From contig CAXQNK010000103.1 in the NCBI GenBank assembly GCA_964225175.1, forward strand, positions 1 through 64,000: a DNA stretch of 64,000 nucleotides. The letters are read 5' to 3'. The translations under genes were made by a program, and so were the position numbers. Positions 9,507 through 17,790 of the stretch are shown here, piece by piece (position 1 is the first letter of the stretch; every line of letters begins with the position of its first letter). The notes under the pieces were generated by a model. That model ran no database searches and had not been told where the DNA came from. It saw only the letters and a program-made list of their open reading frames with translations. Source of the stretch: WTJD01 sp964225175 (GTDB lineage: Bacteria; Pseudomonadota; Gammaproteobacteria; Xanthomonadales; SZUA-36).

Positions 9507-10439
9507 TCAATCACCGGGTGTAAGGAGCACCTTGTAAGGGACGGGCCGTCGTGCAGCCTGCATGGCGGTCTCGATTTCAGCAAAAGGGAAGCGTTCGAAG
9601 CTCAGTCCGTCCAGGGAATTCTCGCCCAGCCAGCCGAGTGCCTGGTCCATTGGGCCGCAGCGTGAGCCGATCAGGCGCAGCTCATTGGTCACCAGCGGAT
9701 TGAGATTCATCGGCCATGCCTCAGCATGTGTGCTTTTCAACACCACCGTGCCCCGCGCTTGCGTGGCGGCGATCGCTGAGCGCAGTCCGTCGGGTTGCCC
9801 GGTGCACTCGATCACCATCGGATACTGGGATCCAATGCTGGAAATGGTCCGCACGCCCTCGGCGGAGAGGATCTGACGCTTGGGATTTCGTACCAGGATG
9901 TCGATCTCCACGGCGTCTGAAGAGAGCACCGCGGCGACCAGTTGCCCCAGTCTGCCCGCGCCGATGACCAGGGCTCGATCCGGTAATGCCACCTGTTCAC
10001 GAATTTCGAGTGCCGCGGCGATCGGCTCGGTGAGCACGGCGGTCTCGGTGGTCACGCTGTCCGGCACGCGCAGCAGGTTGGCACGCGGCAGGGAAAGGCA
10101 TTCTGCGAACGCACCCGAGCGGTTTCGGATCCCGGCGACCGTGCGCCCCGGGCAGTGTTGCGGCAGGCCAGCGAGACAGGTCTCGCAGGCCTGGCAGCCC
10201 ACGTTGATGTTGCCCACCACCCGGGCGCCAGCCCATTCGGGGTCCTCGTTGTCCACCCGGGCCACGAACTCATGTCCCGGGATGCCGGCAAAGTCGGCAT
10301 AGCCTTTGGCCAGTTCGAGGTCGGTGCCGCAGATGCCCGCAGCAAGCACGTGCAGGCGCACTTCTCCCGTGCCTTCAATCGGGTCAGGCAAATCCTGCCG
10401 ATACCGGAAAATGCCGTTTTCGAGCCAAACGCCTCTCAT
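9507..10439 (-). CDS. Zinc-dependent alcohol dehydrogenase (MDR superfamily)
   Basis: A 310-residue medium-chain dehydrogenase that should oxidise an alcohol with NAD(P). The catalytic zinc site is present: AGICGTDLELAKG (Cys) and GIPGHEFV (His-Glu). The structural zinc lobe has four cysteines in GCQACETC and QHC. The nucleotide-binding strand is ALVIGAGRLGQLVAAVL. The chain is shorter than the usual 340-350 residues, mainly in the Rossmann domain (around VRTISSIGSQYPMVIECTG). It is divergent from the dimethylglycine-dehydrogenase-type gene across 174 bp, so shared control is possible. The substrate is not predictable; a sugar alcohol or threonine-type substrate is typical of this branch. Confidence 0.82.
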   Translation of the reverse strand: MRGVWLENGIFRYRQDLPDPIEGTGEVRLHVLAAGICGTDLELAKGYADFAGIPGHEFVARVDNEDPEWAGARVVGNINVGCQACETCLAGLPQHCPGRTVAGIRNRSGAFAECLSLPRANLLRVPDSVTTETAVLTEPIAAALEIREQVALPDRALVIGAGRLGQLVAAVLSSDAVEIDILVRNPKRQILSAEGVRTISSIGSQYPMVIECTGQPDGLRSAIAATQARGTVVLKSTHAEAWPMNLNPLVTNELRLIGSRCGPMDQALGWLGENSLDGLSFERFPFAEIETAMQAARRPVPYKVLLTPGD

Positions 10440-10482
10440 CCTGCGGAGTGTATCTCAAACAATCGACTTGAGCCCGCTTGGA

Positions 10483-10510
10483 TGTTTGTGTTTCCATGCA
10501 GCAACAAACA
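10483..10510. promoter_or_regulatory. Inverted repeat in divergent promoter region
   Basis: TGTTTGT (10483-10489) and ACAAACA (10504-10510) are exact inverted arms with a 14-bp spacer. They lie between the divergent alcohol dehydrogenase and flavoprotein genes. The arms are short, so this is only a candidate operator. Confidence 0.3.
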
Positions 10511-10613
10511 CGGTGCAGTCGGATGTTCGGCTTGCGCTCAAACACGGTCAGCCAGCGCCCGGGCGATAGCAGCACGGAACGCGAGGGGGTCTGGCCCGGG
10601 AGTCGAGAACCCC

Positions 10614-13079
10614 ATGGCGACAGAGACATCAATGCACGCAAAGCTGCCCAGCCATGCGAGTGCCGTCATCATCGGCGGCGGCGTGGTGGGCTGCTCCATC
10701 GCCTACCACCTCGCCAAGCTCGGCTGGCAGGACGTGGTGCTGCTGGAACGCCAGCAGTTGACCAGCGGCACCACCTGGCATGCCGCCGGATTGATTGGCC
10801 AGTTGCGTGGCTCTCTCAACATGACCCGGCTCGCGCGCTACACGCGGGAACTCTACCAACAGCTGGAATCGGAAACCGGGCAGGCCACCGGTTACCGCCA
10901 ATGCGGTTCAATTTCCATCGCCACGACACCGGCCCGGCTGGAGGAGTTGAAGCGCAACGCCTCCATGGCCAAGGTGTTCGGTTTGCAGGTGGACGTTCTC
11001 GACCGGGCGGCCATCGTGGAGCGATTTCCGTTGATCGCCGATGACGACCTGCTCGGCGGGATTCACATTCCCTCCGACGGTTATGCCAACGCGGTGGACG
11101 TGACCCAGGCCCTGGCGAAGAGCGCGCGGGCCGCGGGCGTTCAAATGTTCCAAAACACCGAGGTGACGGCCATTGAGCGGTCGGGCCGGGCGGTGGCGGG
11201 CGTGCGCACCCGTGGTGGAGAGATTCGCTCGGACCGCGTCGTCATCTGCGGTGGCATGTGGAGCCGGGACCTGGCGGCGAGCGTCGGGGTGACGCTGCCC
11301 CTGCAGGCCTGCGAGCATTACTACGTGCTGTTTGACGGCATCGAGGGCCTGACACCGGAACTGCCCGTGCTGCGCGACTACGATTCGGGCATTTATTTCA
11401 AGTATGACGCGGGCCGACTGATGGTCGGCGCCTTCGAGCCGAACGCCAAACCCTGGGGTTGTGATGGCATCCCGGCGGATTTTTGCTTCGATGAGATTTC
11501 GGGTGATTTCGAGCACATGGAACCCGTTCTGATGGACGCCATGCGTCGGATTCCGGCACTTGAGGAGGCCGGCCTGCAGAAATTTTTCTGCGGACCGGAA
11601 AGTTTCACGTCCGATGTGCGTTACCACCTCGGTGAGGCCCCCGAACTGGACGGGTGCTTCGTGGCGGCCGGCATGCACTCGATCGGTTTGCAGTCCGCGG
11701 GCGGGGTCGGCAAAGTCATGGCCGAGTGGATGCAGGAGGGCTACTCGCCCGTCGACCTGTGGGAAGTCGATGTGCGTCGCAACATGCCCTTCCAGTCCAA
11801 CCGCAAGTACCTTCGCGAGCGGGTCACTGAGACCCTCGGACTGCTTTACGCCAATCACTGGCCTTACCGACAGTACGAAACTGCGCGGGGCGTTCGTCGC
11901 TCGCCCCTGCACGATCGGCTCGTCGCCCAGGGCGCGTGCCACGGCGAGGCCTTCGGCTGGGAGCGGCCCAACTGGTACGCCCCTGCCGGTGTCGAGGCGG
12001 TGTATGACTATAGCTGGGGCCGTCAGAACTGGTTTGATTTCGCGGCTGCCGAGCACCGGGCGGTGCGTGAGTCGGTGGGCTTGTTCGATCAGTCCTCCTT
12101 CGCCAAGTTCCGCTTGCAGGGCCGTGACGCGGCGGGCGTGCTCAACCGGGTCTGCGCCAACGACATCGACGTATCGCCGGGCCGAATCGTCTACACCCAG
12201 TGGCTGAACGAGCGCGGTACGATCGAGGCTGACCTGACCGTGACCCGGCTGGATGAGGATGACTTCCTGGTTATCGGTGGCGCGGAAACCGAGGTGCGGG
12301 ACTTCGACTGGCTGCGCAGGCACATCCCCGGGGACGCGCGCTGCGTGCTGACCAACGTCACGTCCGGCTTTGGCGTGATCTCAGTCATGGGCCCCCATGC
12401 CCGCGCGCTGCTGCAGTCGCTCAGCCCGGACGACTTGTCCGATGAGGCTTTTGCTTTCGGTACCAGCCGGGAGATTGAGCTGGGCTATGCCCGCGTGCGC
12501 GCCTCGCGCATTACGTACGTGGGCGAACTGGGCTGGGAACTGTACATACCGACCGAATTCACGACGGGGGTCTATGACGAACTGGTCTCGGGTGGCGCGT
12601 CACACGGCCTGGTGCATGCGGGTTACCATGCGTTGAACTCGTTGCGAATCGAGAAGGCCTACCGCCACTGGGGCCACGACATTACCATCGACGACACGCC
12701 CCTCGAGGCGGGCCTCGGTTTTGCCGTGAAGATGAACAAGCCCGGCGGCTTTCTCGGCCGCGGAGCCCTCGCCGCGAAGCGCGCCGAGGGCCCGGCCCGG
12801 CACCTGTTGCAGTTCCGCCTCGATGACCCCGATCCGCTGCTCTATCACAATGAGCCCATTTGGAGCGGGGACCGCATCGCCGGATACATCTCATCGGGCG
12901 CTTATGGATACACCCTCGGTGCGGCCATAGGCCTGGGGTACGTGTCCTGTGAGCCCGGACAGTCCGCGGCGGACCTTGCCGCCGCCGCTTATGAGATCGA
13001 AATCGCCGGCACGCGGTTCGCTGCGCAAGCCTCGCATCGGCCCCTGTACGACCCGGACAGCCGGCGTATTCGCGCCTGA
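10614..13079 (+). CDS. Dimethylglycine/sarcosine dehydrogenase family flavoprotein
   Basis: An 821-residue two-domain enzyme that should oxidatively demethylate an N-methyl amino acid and pass the C1 unit to tetrahydrofolate. The N-terminal DAO-type FAD domain begins with VIIGGGVVGCSIAYHLAKLG, followed by LTSGTTWHAAGL, whose histidine carries covalent FAD in the DMGDH family. After about residue 430 comes a GcvT-like folate domain with GLFDQSSFAKF, RGTIEADLTVTRL (the acidic residue aligned with the folate-site Asp), YVGELGWELYIP and NSLRIEKAYRHWG. The open frame runs 459 bases further upstream, but ATG 10614 just before the FAD fold fits the family. It is followed by an amidase. Sarcosine, dimethylglycine or another N-methyl substrate is possible. 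Confidence 0.85.
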   Translation: MATETSMHAKLPSHASAVIIGGGVVGCSIAYHLAKLGWQDVVLLERQQLTSGTTWHAAGLIGQLRGSLNMTRLARYTRELYQQLESETGQATGYRQCGSISIATTPARLEELKRNASMAKVFGLQVDVLDRAAIVERFPLIADDDLLGGIHIPSDGYANAVDVTQALAKSARAAGVQMFQNTEVTAIERSGRAVAGVRTRGGEIRSDRVVICGGMWSRDLAASVGVTLPLQACEHYYVLFDGIEGLTPELPVLRDYDSGIYFKYDAGRLMVGAFEPNAKPWGCDGIPADFCFDEISGDFEHMEPVLMDAMRRIPALEEAGLQKFFCGPESFTSDVRYHLGEAPELDGCFVAAGMHSIGLQSAGGVGKVMAEWMQEGYSPVDLWEVDVRRNMPFQSNRKYLRERVTETLGLLYANHWPYRQYETARGVRRSPLHDRLVAQGACHGEAFGWERPNWYAPAGVEAVYDYSWGRQNWFDFAAAEHRAVRESVGLFDQSSFAKFRLQGRDAAGVLNRVCANDIDVSPGRIVYTQWLNERGTIEADLTVTRLDEDDFLVIGGAETEVRDFDWLRRHIPGDARCVLTNVTSGFGVISVMGPHARALLQSLSPDDLSDEAFAFGTSREIELGYARVRASRITYVGELGWELYIPTEFTTGVYDELVSGGASHGLVHAGYHALNSLRIEKAYRHWGHDITIDDTPLEAGLGFAVKMNKPGGFLGRGALAAKRAEGPARHLLQFRLDDPDPLLYHNEPIWSGDRIAGYISSGAYGYTLGAAIGLGYVSCEPGQSAADLAAAAYEIEIAGTRFAAQASHRPLYDPDSRRIRA

Positions 13080-13158
13080 CCGGCGTGCTGAATGTTTTCC
13101 CGATGGCGGCTAAGGTAGTGGGCTCGCACGACGACCGGGGACGGAGGGAACAGCGCCA

Positions 13159-14619
13159 ATGAAGCTGGCAGAGTATTGCGAATTCGACGCGCTGGGCCTG
13201 GCGGAGCTGGTGGAGCGCGGGGAGGTCAGCCCTCGGGAATTGGCCGAGTTGGCCGCTGAAGCGGTGTCGGCGCTCAACCCGCAAATCAACGCGGTCATCG
13301 AGGTTTGGGCGGATCGGGTGAGCGGTCTCGACGAGGACAGTATCCGACCGGGGCCGTTCAGGGGCGTGCCCTTTTTCCTGAAGGACCTGGGCCCGAAACT
13401 GGAGGGCCGCCGGCAGGAGGCCGGCTCCCGCTTGATGCGGGGACACGTGGCGCAGTACACGCATTTTTTTACCGAGAAGCTGATGGAATCGGGCCTGAAC
13501 CTCATCGGCCGCACGACCTGCCCGGAATTTGGCGTCACGGGCACCACGGAGTCGGCACTCACCGGCGCCACGGCCAACCCATGGGACCTGCAGCGCATCG
13601 CGGGCGGTTCCAGCGGGGGGTCAGCGGCCGTCGTGGCCGCGGGCATCGTGCCCATGGCGCACGCCAATGACGGTGGGGGTTCGACGCGGATTCCCGCCTC
13701 GATCTGCGGTAACGTCGGCCTGAAACATTCCCGGGGCCGGATCAGCTACGCGCCGGAGGGCTGTGACCTGTCCTTCCCGCTGTTCTCCGAGGGCGTCAAT
13801 GCCCGCTCAGTTCGCGATGTCGCGGCATTCCTGGACGCCGTGCATGGACCGGCACCGGGCGAGCCGATCATGTTTTGTCCGCCAAAGCGCCCCTTTCTGG
13901 AGGAGGCGCGTCGCGACCCCGGCCGGCTCAGGGTGGCTCTGTGCACCGATCATTGGGGCCGGTTCCCGGTTCATCCAGACATTGCCGCGGAAATTTCCCG
14001 CGTGGCTGAGCTGTGCGAGTCTGCAGGGCACCATGTTGAAATAACCGAACCCACCCTGGATTTTGCGCAGTATGAACAGGCCTTCAAGGGCATCTGGTGT
14101 ACCGATGTGGCGGCTTTGCTCAGTTACGAAGCCATGCAGCTGGGAAAAGAACTCACGGTAGAGACGCTCGAGCCGGTCACTTTGAAAATGTTTCAACGTG
14201 GGATGAGCGTGTCAGGCACAGAGCGAGTGATGTTCACCGGCGCCATGCACGAACTGTCACGGCAACTGGGAGACTTTTTTGAGTCTTTTGACGTGCTGCT
14301 CGGTCCCACCATGGCGCAACCCACCCCGCGCCTGGGCAGCCCTTTCAATCTGCAGCACGGGGACCAGGACCTCGACGATTGGTTCGACCACGCCCTGGGC
14401 CTGCTGCCGATCACGCCGATCAACAACATCACGGGCACTCCCGCCCTCTCGCTGCCCCTGTGCACGGAGCCTGGCGGCCTGCCGCTGGGCGCCCATTTCA
14501 TGGCGCCGGTGGGTCGCGAGGATCGGCTGCTCAATCTTGCCGGTCAGCTGGAGCAGATGGCGCCCTGGGCGCATCGCCGCCCGCCGGTACACGTTAGCAG
14601 GGCCGGCACCGGCCGCTGA
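13159..14619 (+). CDS. Amidase signature family hydrolase
   Basis: A 486-residue amidase that should hydrolyse a C-N amide bond to carboxylate and ammonia or amine. The Ser-cisSer-Lys triad is visible: Lys in PFFLKDLGPK, the cis-Ser in the glycine-serine-rich AGGSSGGSAAVVAAG, and the nucleophilic Ser in DGGGSTRIPAS. An AGGGA site 10 bases before the ATG supports the start. It lies 79 bp after the dimethylglycine-dehydrogenase-type gene on the same strand, and a terminator follows, so the pair probably forms a two-gene unit. One reading is that the amidase releases an N-methyl amino acid that the flavoprotein then demethylates (inference). Substrate unknown; it lacks features of GatA such as GatB and GatC neighbours. 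Confidence 0.85.
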   Translation: MKLAEYCEFDALGLAELVERGEVSPRELAELAAEAVSALNPQINAVIEVWADRVSGLDEDSIRPGPFRGVPFFLKDLGPKLEGRRQEAGSRLMRGHVAQYTHFFTEKLMESGLNLIGRTTCPEFGVTGTTESALTGATANPWDLQRIAGGSSGGSAAVVAAGIVPMAHANDGGGSTRIPASICGNVGLKHSRGRISYAPEGCDLSFPLFSEGVNARSVRDVAAFLDAVHGPAPGEPIMFCPPKRPFLEEARRDPGRLRVALCTDHWGRFPVHPDIAAEISRVAELCESAGHHVEITEPTLDFAQYEQAFKGIWCTDVAALLSYEAMQLGKELTVETLEPVTLKMFQRGMSVSGTERVMFTGAMHELSRQLGDFFESFDVLLGPTMAQPTPRLGSPFNLQHGDQDLDDWFDHALGLLPITPINNITGTPALSLPLCTEPGGLPLGAHFMAPVGREDRLLNLAGQLEQMAPWAHRRPPVHVSRAGTGR

Positions 14620-14675
14620 ACCGCTGGCCCCCCAAGAGGCTGGCGACGGGGCGATCATGCGCTTGCCTAAGACAT

Positions 14676-14702
14676 AAAAAACCCCGCCGGGGGCGGGGTT
14701 TT
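14676..14702. terminator. Bidirectional rho-independent terminator
   Basis: CCCCGCC (14682-14688) pairs with GGCGGGG (14692-14698), flanked by an A-run and TTTT. It can end the amidase transcript and the convergent collar-like gene. Confidence 0.85.
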
Positions 14703-14745
14703 GTCGGCGCACCGGGCGGCTGCGCGCCGCCCGGGCACCAAAGCT

Positions 14746-15777
14746 TTACTCCGCGCCGCAGTCGGAGATGCAGCCCTTCACGCAGGCCAAAAGCTGGATG
14801 TAGGGCAGGACATCCTCCTTGGAGGGTTCCTCTGAGGTCGTGCTGCCCACAACCACGTCGTGGCTGTGGTCTCCTTCCTGAGCCACCGTGTGCTGGTGGT
14901 CCGCTTCGGAGTTGATGTCATGCGAATGGGTAGAGATGGCAAAACTCGCCACTTGGTCCAGGACCGGACAATTTGAGAGAAGGTCACCAGGATTGGTACA
15001 CGTGTCCACGTTTTTCTGGACCACACCATCCGAAGCCTGGGCAGTCTTAGTTGCGCCCCCGTGGCTGTGGGCACCACCAGGGCTGGTCTGGCCGGTATGA
15101 TCGTGCGCACCTTCGGTTTCCGACTCTATGGTACCGAAGTCGACTTCGTGCGTGTGGCCCGTGCGGTCTTCATTATTAGCCATGGGCGTTCCAGAACCGC
15201 CCGCAACCGTGCCGCTTTCCGGCAGCCCGACGATGGCAAGGCCTCGCGCCGCAGTGTACTCGTCCCAGCCCGGCGGGCAGGCCGTCGCCGCGTAGAACGC
15301 GATGGTGCCTTCGGGCACGGGCGGCTCGGCGATGGTCAGGTCGTACTCGTCGCCTTCGCTCTGGCCCAGACCATGAGATACCTTCACCAAGTAGTCGCCG
15401 GCGACCCCGACACCGTCCGCTGGAAGATCACAGCGTATATGGTCAAAATCGGGACCAATGAGCGCACAATCATCCGTCAGGTCCCACATGCCCAGCGTCA
15501 CCACCAGCGGATCGTCCCCGGGGTCGAAGTCGGCCCCAAAGATGTCCATTAACTGGTTATCTGGGTCATCATCGAGATCAAACGGATCGGTCAGAAAAAC
15601 CTCACTGATGATTAACTGAAGGCCGGGCCCGCCCGGGTCTGGCTTGCCCTTGGCCAAGGCGTTCGTCGAAACCGCAGAGCTGAGGAAAGCGCAGACTGCA
15701 ATGAGCAGCGTGGTTTTGCCTAGCCCGGGTTTCGTCGAAATTGCGCGGAAAATCGCGGAAACCGGTGAAAAGATCAT
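14746..15777 (-). CDS. Secreted tail-fibre-collar-like protein with six His-x-His motifs
   Basis: A 343-residue exported protein. A Sec-type segment (TTLLIAVCAFLSSAVSTNALA) ends near residue 42. Residues 50-150 are acidic and IPT/TIG-like (LQLIISEVFL, then GDYLVKVSHGLGQSEGDEYDLTI). From residue 157 the sequence resembles phage tail-collar or tail-fibre tips (GTIAFYAATACPPGW, later PYIQLLACVKGC). Between lie six His-x-His motifs: HTH 208, HDH 225, HSH 237, HSH 284, HQH 294 and HSH 304. In the T4 long tail fibre tip such motifs bind iron. The tail has three cysteines (332, 336, 340). A GGGAG site supports the start. There are no phage genes nearby, so this is probably a host surface protein; its function is unknown. 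Confidence 0.6.
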   Translation of the reverse strand: MIFSPVSAIFRAISTKPGLGKTTLLIAVCAFLSSAVSTNALAKGKPDPGGPGLQLIISEVFLTDPFDLDDDPDNQLMDIFGADFDPGDDPLVVTLGMWDLTDDCALIGPDFDHIRCDLPADGVGVAGDYLVKVSHGLGQSEGDEYDLTIAEPPVPEGTIAFYAATACPPGWDEYTAARGLAIVGLPESGTVAGGSGTPMANNEDRTGHTHEVDFGTIESETEGAHDHTGQTSPGGAHSHGGATKTAQASDGVVQKNVDTCTNPGDLLSNCPVLDQVASFAISTHSHDINSEADHQHTVAQEGDHSHDVVVGSTTSEEPSKEDVLPYIQLLACVKGCISDCGAE

Positions 15778-16204
15778 CTCAATGTACTCCCTTTTTTGTT
15801 TACAAATTAGTCATGAGGGAATTGAGGTGTCGACGCGGAATAAAAATGTCGAGCCCTGCGCTGCATCGGATTGAACGGACCGCCGGAGCGTGCGCTTCCC
15901 CTCTACCCCAAGCGGCGCATCGCCTCCGTACCTGTTTCGGAATCGGTTTGTCAACGTAGGCTGTGCGGGGTGCAGGCAGTTTTTGCAGTCGCGCCCCGCG
16001 TATCAGCCCGCGCACGCCCACTGCCAAACTGCGCTGCGCCCTGACCCCTGCGAGCGTCGGATGTCGGGTGGGGTCAATCCGGTGCACGATTTGGCCCGTT
16101 GGGTCAAATCGCGCGAAGCGACTTCTGTTATGTTCCCGCCGGGTCATTTGGGATGGGGGAGCGAACGACCCTTATTTTGGATCAATTTATTGGAGTGAAT
16201 ACGA
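15778..16204. other. 427-bp divergent intergenic region
   Basis: No convincing gene. It separates the divergent collar-like gene and the exported protein at 16205. Short open frames here lack ribosome sites and recognisable protein features. It contains the GGGTCA repeats listed separately. Confidence 0.6.
16071..16147 (+). promoter_or_regulatory. Three GGGTCA direct repeats upstream of 16205
   Basis: GGGTCAA at 16071 and 16101 and GGGTCAT at 16141 are spaced 30 and 40 bp apart, close to whole helical turns. They lie 60-130 bp before the next gene's ATG. This may be a regulator array or chance, because the 7-mer also occurs elsewhere in the window. Confidence 0.25.
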
Positions 16205-16987
16205 ATGAAAAACAGAATTATTCTGGCAGTATTGCTGCTGGCCGGATCAAGCGGGGCGATGAACACGCTCGCCGATTCACATCAGGGTGACGAGGCCGGA
16301 TTACCGCCACAGCTTTCAGATGTATGGGTTGTGACACCCAGGGATGGGCACCACGCAGAATTCGAGGCGGCGTTGCGGGAGCATATTGCCGTCCGCAGGA
16401 CTGCGGGCGATCCACGCAACTGGGACACTTACGCGGTCGTGGTGGGGGATTCCATCGGTACTTACGTGGTGCGTCACTGTTGCTTCGAGTGGCCCGATCA
16501 GGACGCCTACCTCGAGTGGTCCAACGGCACCGAATTACAGGCCCACTGGAACGACAATGTCCATCCGCACGTGGCAGACTACAGGCACTACATGGACAGA
16601 TTCGATTGGCAGAACAGCCATTGGCCAGCAGAGGGTGAAGACTGGAATTACGTGGGCGTCACCCGGTGGAATCCAAAGCCAGGTGAGGGAATGACACGAT
16701 ATACCGTCCGCAAGAAGATGTCCGAGATCGCCAAGGAAAACGGATGGGACGGTCGCTGGCTGTGGATCAACCCTGTCGGGGGCGCCACGTCGCTCGTGCT
16801 CGCCACGCCGTTCAAGGATTACGCCGACATGGCGCCACCAGAGACAAGTTTCTACGACTTCCTGGTGAAGCACACCAGCGATGAGGAGGCCGCTTCGATG
16901 CTGCAGACCTTCGAGGGCAGTTTCTGGAGTTCTGAGTATGTCATTTTTGAACGGCGCAGGGACCTGTCGACGCCCGCTGGTGAGTAA
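16205..16987 (+). CDS. Exported protein of unknown function, possible NIPSNAP/ABM-like repeats
   Basis: A 260-residue protein with a clear Sec signal peptide (IILAVLLLAGSSGAMNTLA, cleavage near residue 23). A GGAG site 9 bases before the ATG supports the start. The mature part seems to contain two related alpha/beta units: VWVVTPRDGHHAEFEAALREH early, and TRYTVRKKMSEIAKENGW in the second half. Each ends in a strand followed by a WPDQDAYLEW- or FKDYADMAPP-like helix, as in dimeric ferredoxin-like (ABM or NIPSNAP) folds. This fold call is weak. There are two adjacent cysteines (HCCFEW). It is convergent with the NTF2-like gene and has no operon partner. Confidence 0.6.
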   Translation: MKNRIILAVLLLAGSSGAMNTLADSHQGDEAGLPPQLSDVWVVTPRDGHHAEFEAALREHIAVRRTAGDPRNWDTYAVVVGDSIGTYVVRHCCFEWPDQDAYLEWSNGTELQAHWNDNVHPHVADYRHYMDRFDWQNSHWPAEGEDWNYVGVTRWNPKPGEGMTRYTVRKKMSEIAKENGWDGRWLWINPVGGATSLVLATPFKDYADMAPPETSFYDFLVKHTSDEEAASMLQTFEGSFWSSEYVIFERRRDLSTPAGE

Positions 16988-17017
16988 TTAGTGATCGCGT
17001 AGTCAACTCGAGACCCG

Positions 17018-17044
17018 GACACCGCGGCCACCGGCTGCGGTGTC
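17018..17044. terminator. Strong hairpin between convergent genes
   Basis: A 12-bp stem (17018-17029 with 17033-17044, one G-T pair) closes an ACC loop between the convergent genes ending at 16987 and 17151. There is no long T-run, so termination is likely but not certain. Confidence 0.5.
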
Positions 17045-17150
17045 TGTTCAAGCTGGAAGCGGCGCCTGGCGCGCCAGCGGTTTCCGGGCTTCCGCAATTC
17101 GAACCCCTTGACAGATTCGACCTGGCCGGGCACGTGGCGAGGGCCAACTT

Positions 17151-17606
17151 TTACTGCGGCGCTCCGGTCATCGCTGAGCGCAGAGAGTCGGTGTCATCGA
17201 AGGCCGTGAAGGTTTTTATCTTCCCGCCCTCAAGCGTGAACAGGTGTAGCGCGTAGGTGTCCAGACCCTCGGCGGTCATGCGATTCACCACGTAGACCTT
17301 GTCGTCCACGGAGTCGATGCTGATGTGCTCGAGGCTAAACCCGGGCCAGTACTGGGGTATGACCTCGAAAACGTTGGCGATGACAGCGTCGGTGCCGTGA
17401 TGCGTCCCCGATTGCGGTAGATCGCCGTAGATCGTAAAGCTGAGGTCATCGCTATGCAGATCTCTCCATGCCTCCATGTCTCCTGCGGCGAAGGTCGAGT
17501 AGGCGTTTTTGACGACTTGCTCGTTGGTGGGTGAACCGTGTTCGTGCCCTTCGGCAAACACCAAATTGGACATGAGGCCGATCAATAAAACCACTGTGTG
17601 TCGCAT
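17151..17606 (-). CDS. Exported SnoaL/NTF2-like protein
   Basis: A 151-residue protein with a short Sec signal (MRHTVVLLIGLMSNLVFAEG). The start at 17606 is set by a GGGAG site 6 bases upstream; a longer frame begins at 17624 without one. The mature part has the NTF2-like cone pattern: an initial helix NEQVVKNAYSTFAAGDMEAW, then DLHSDDLSFTIYGDLPQSGTHHG and a run of long strands ending LFTLEGGKIKTFTAFDDTDS. SnoaL-like proteins are small binding proteins or cyclases with varied substrates. The pocket residues do not identify one. The gene is monocistronic by position. Confidence 0.72.
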   Translation of the reverse strand: MRHTVVLLIGLMSNLVFAEGHEHGSPTNEQVVKNAYSTFAAGDMEAWRDLHSDDLSFTIYGDLPQSGTHHGTDAVIANVFEVIPQYWPGFSLEHISIDSVDDKVYVVNRMTAEGLDTYALHLFTLEGGKIKTFTAFDDTDSLRSAMTGAPQ

Positions 17607-17790
17607 TTTGCACTCCCGGGTCAAAGGGTTGTTGCCTGACGAGATTCTAGCATCGAATAGAAAAAAAGACTTTGGCGTGAAGTGGCGTCACGCGAGGTGA
17701 ACGCAAGCGTGTGCGGCCCCTGCGGCAGTTCCACGAGGCGCTGGGGCATGGGTGGCGGTGCCAAGCGCCGAATCAGGTCGCCTCGAGGTG

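Noticed and set aside
10155..10613. Upstream extension of the 10614 flavoprotein frame
   Set aside because: It runs antisense through the alcohol dehydrogenase and the divergent promoter region and adds residues not found in the DMGDH family.
10908..12323. 471-residue minus-strand open frame
   Set aside because: It is antisense to the DMGDH-type gene; such long shadows are common in GC-rich DNA with strong third-position bias.
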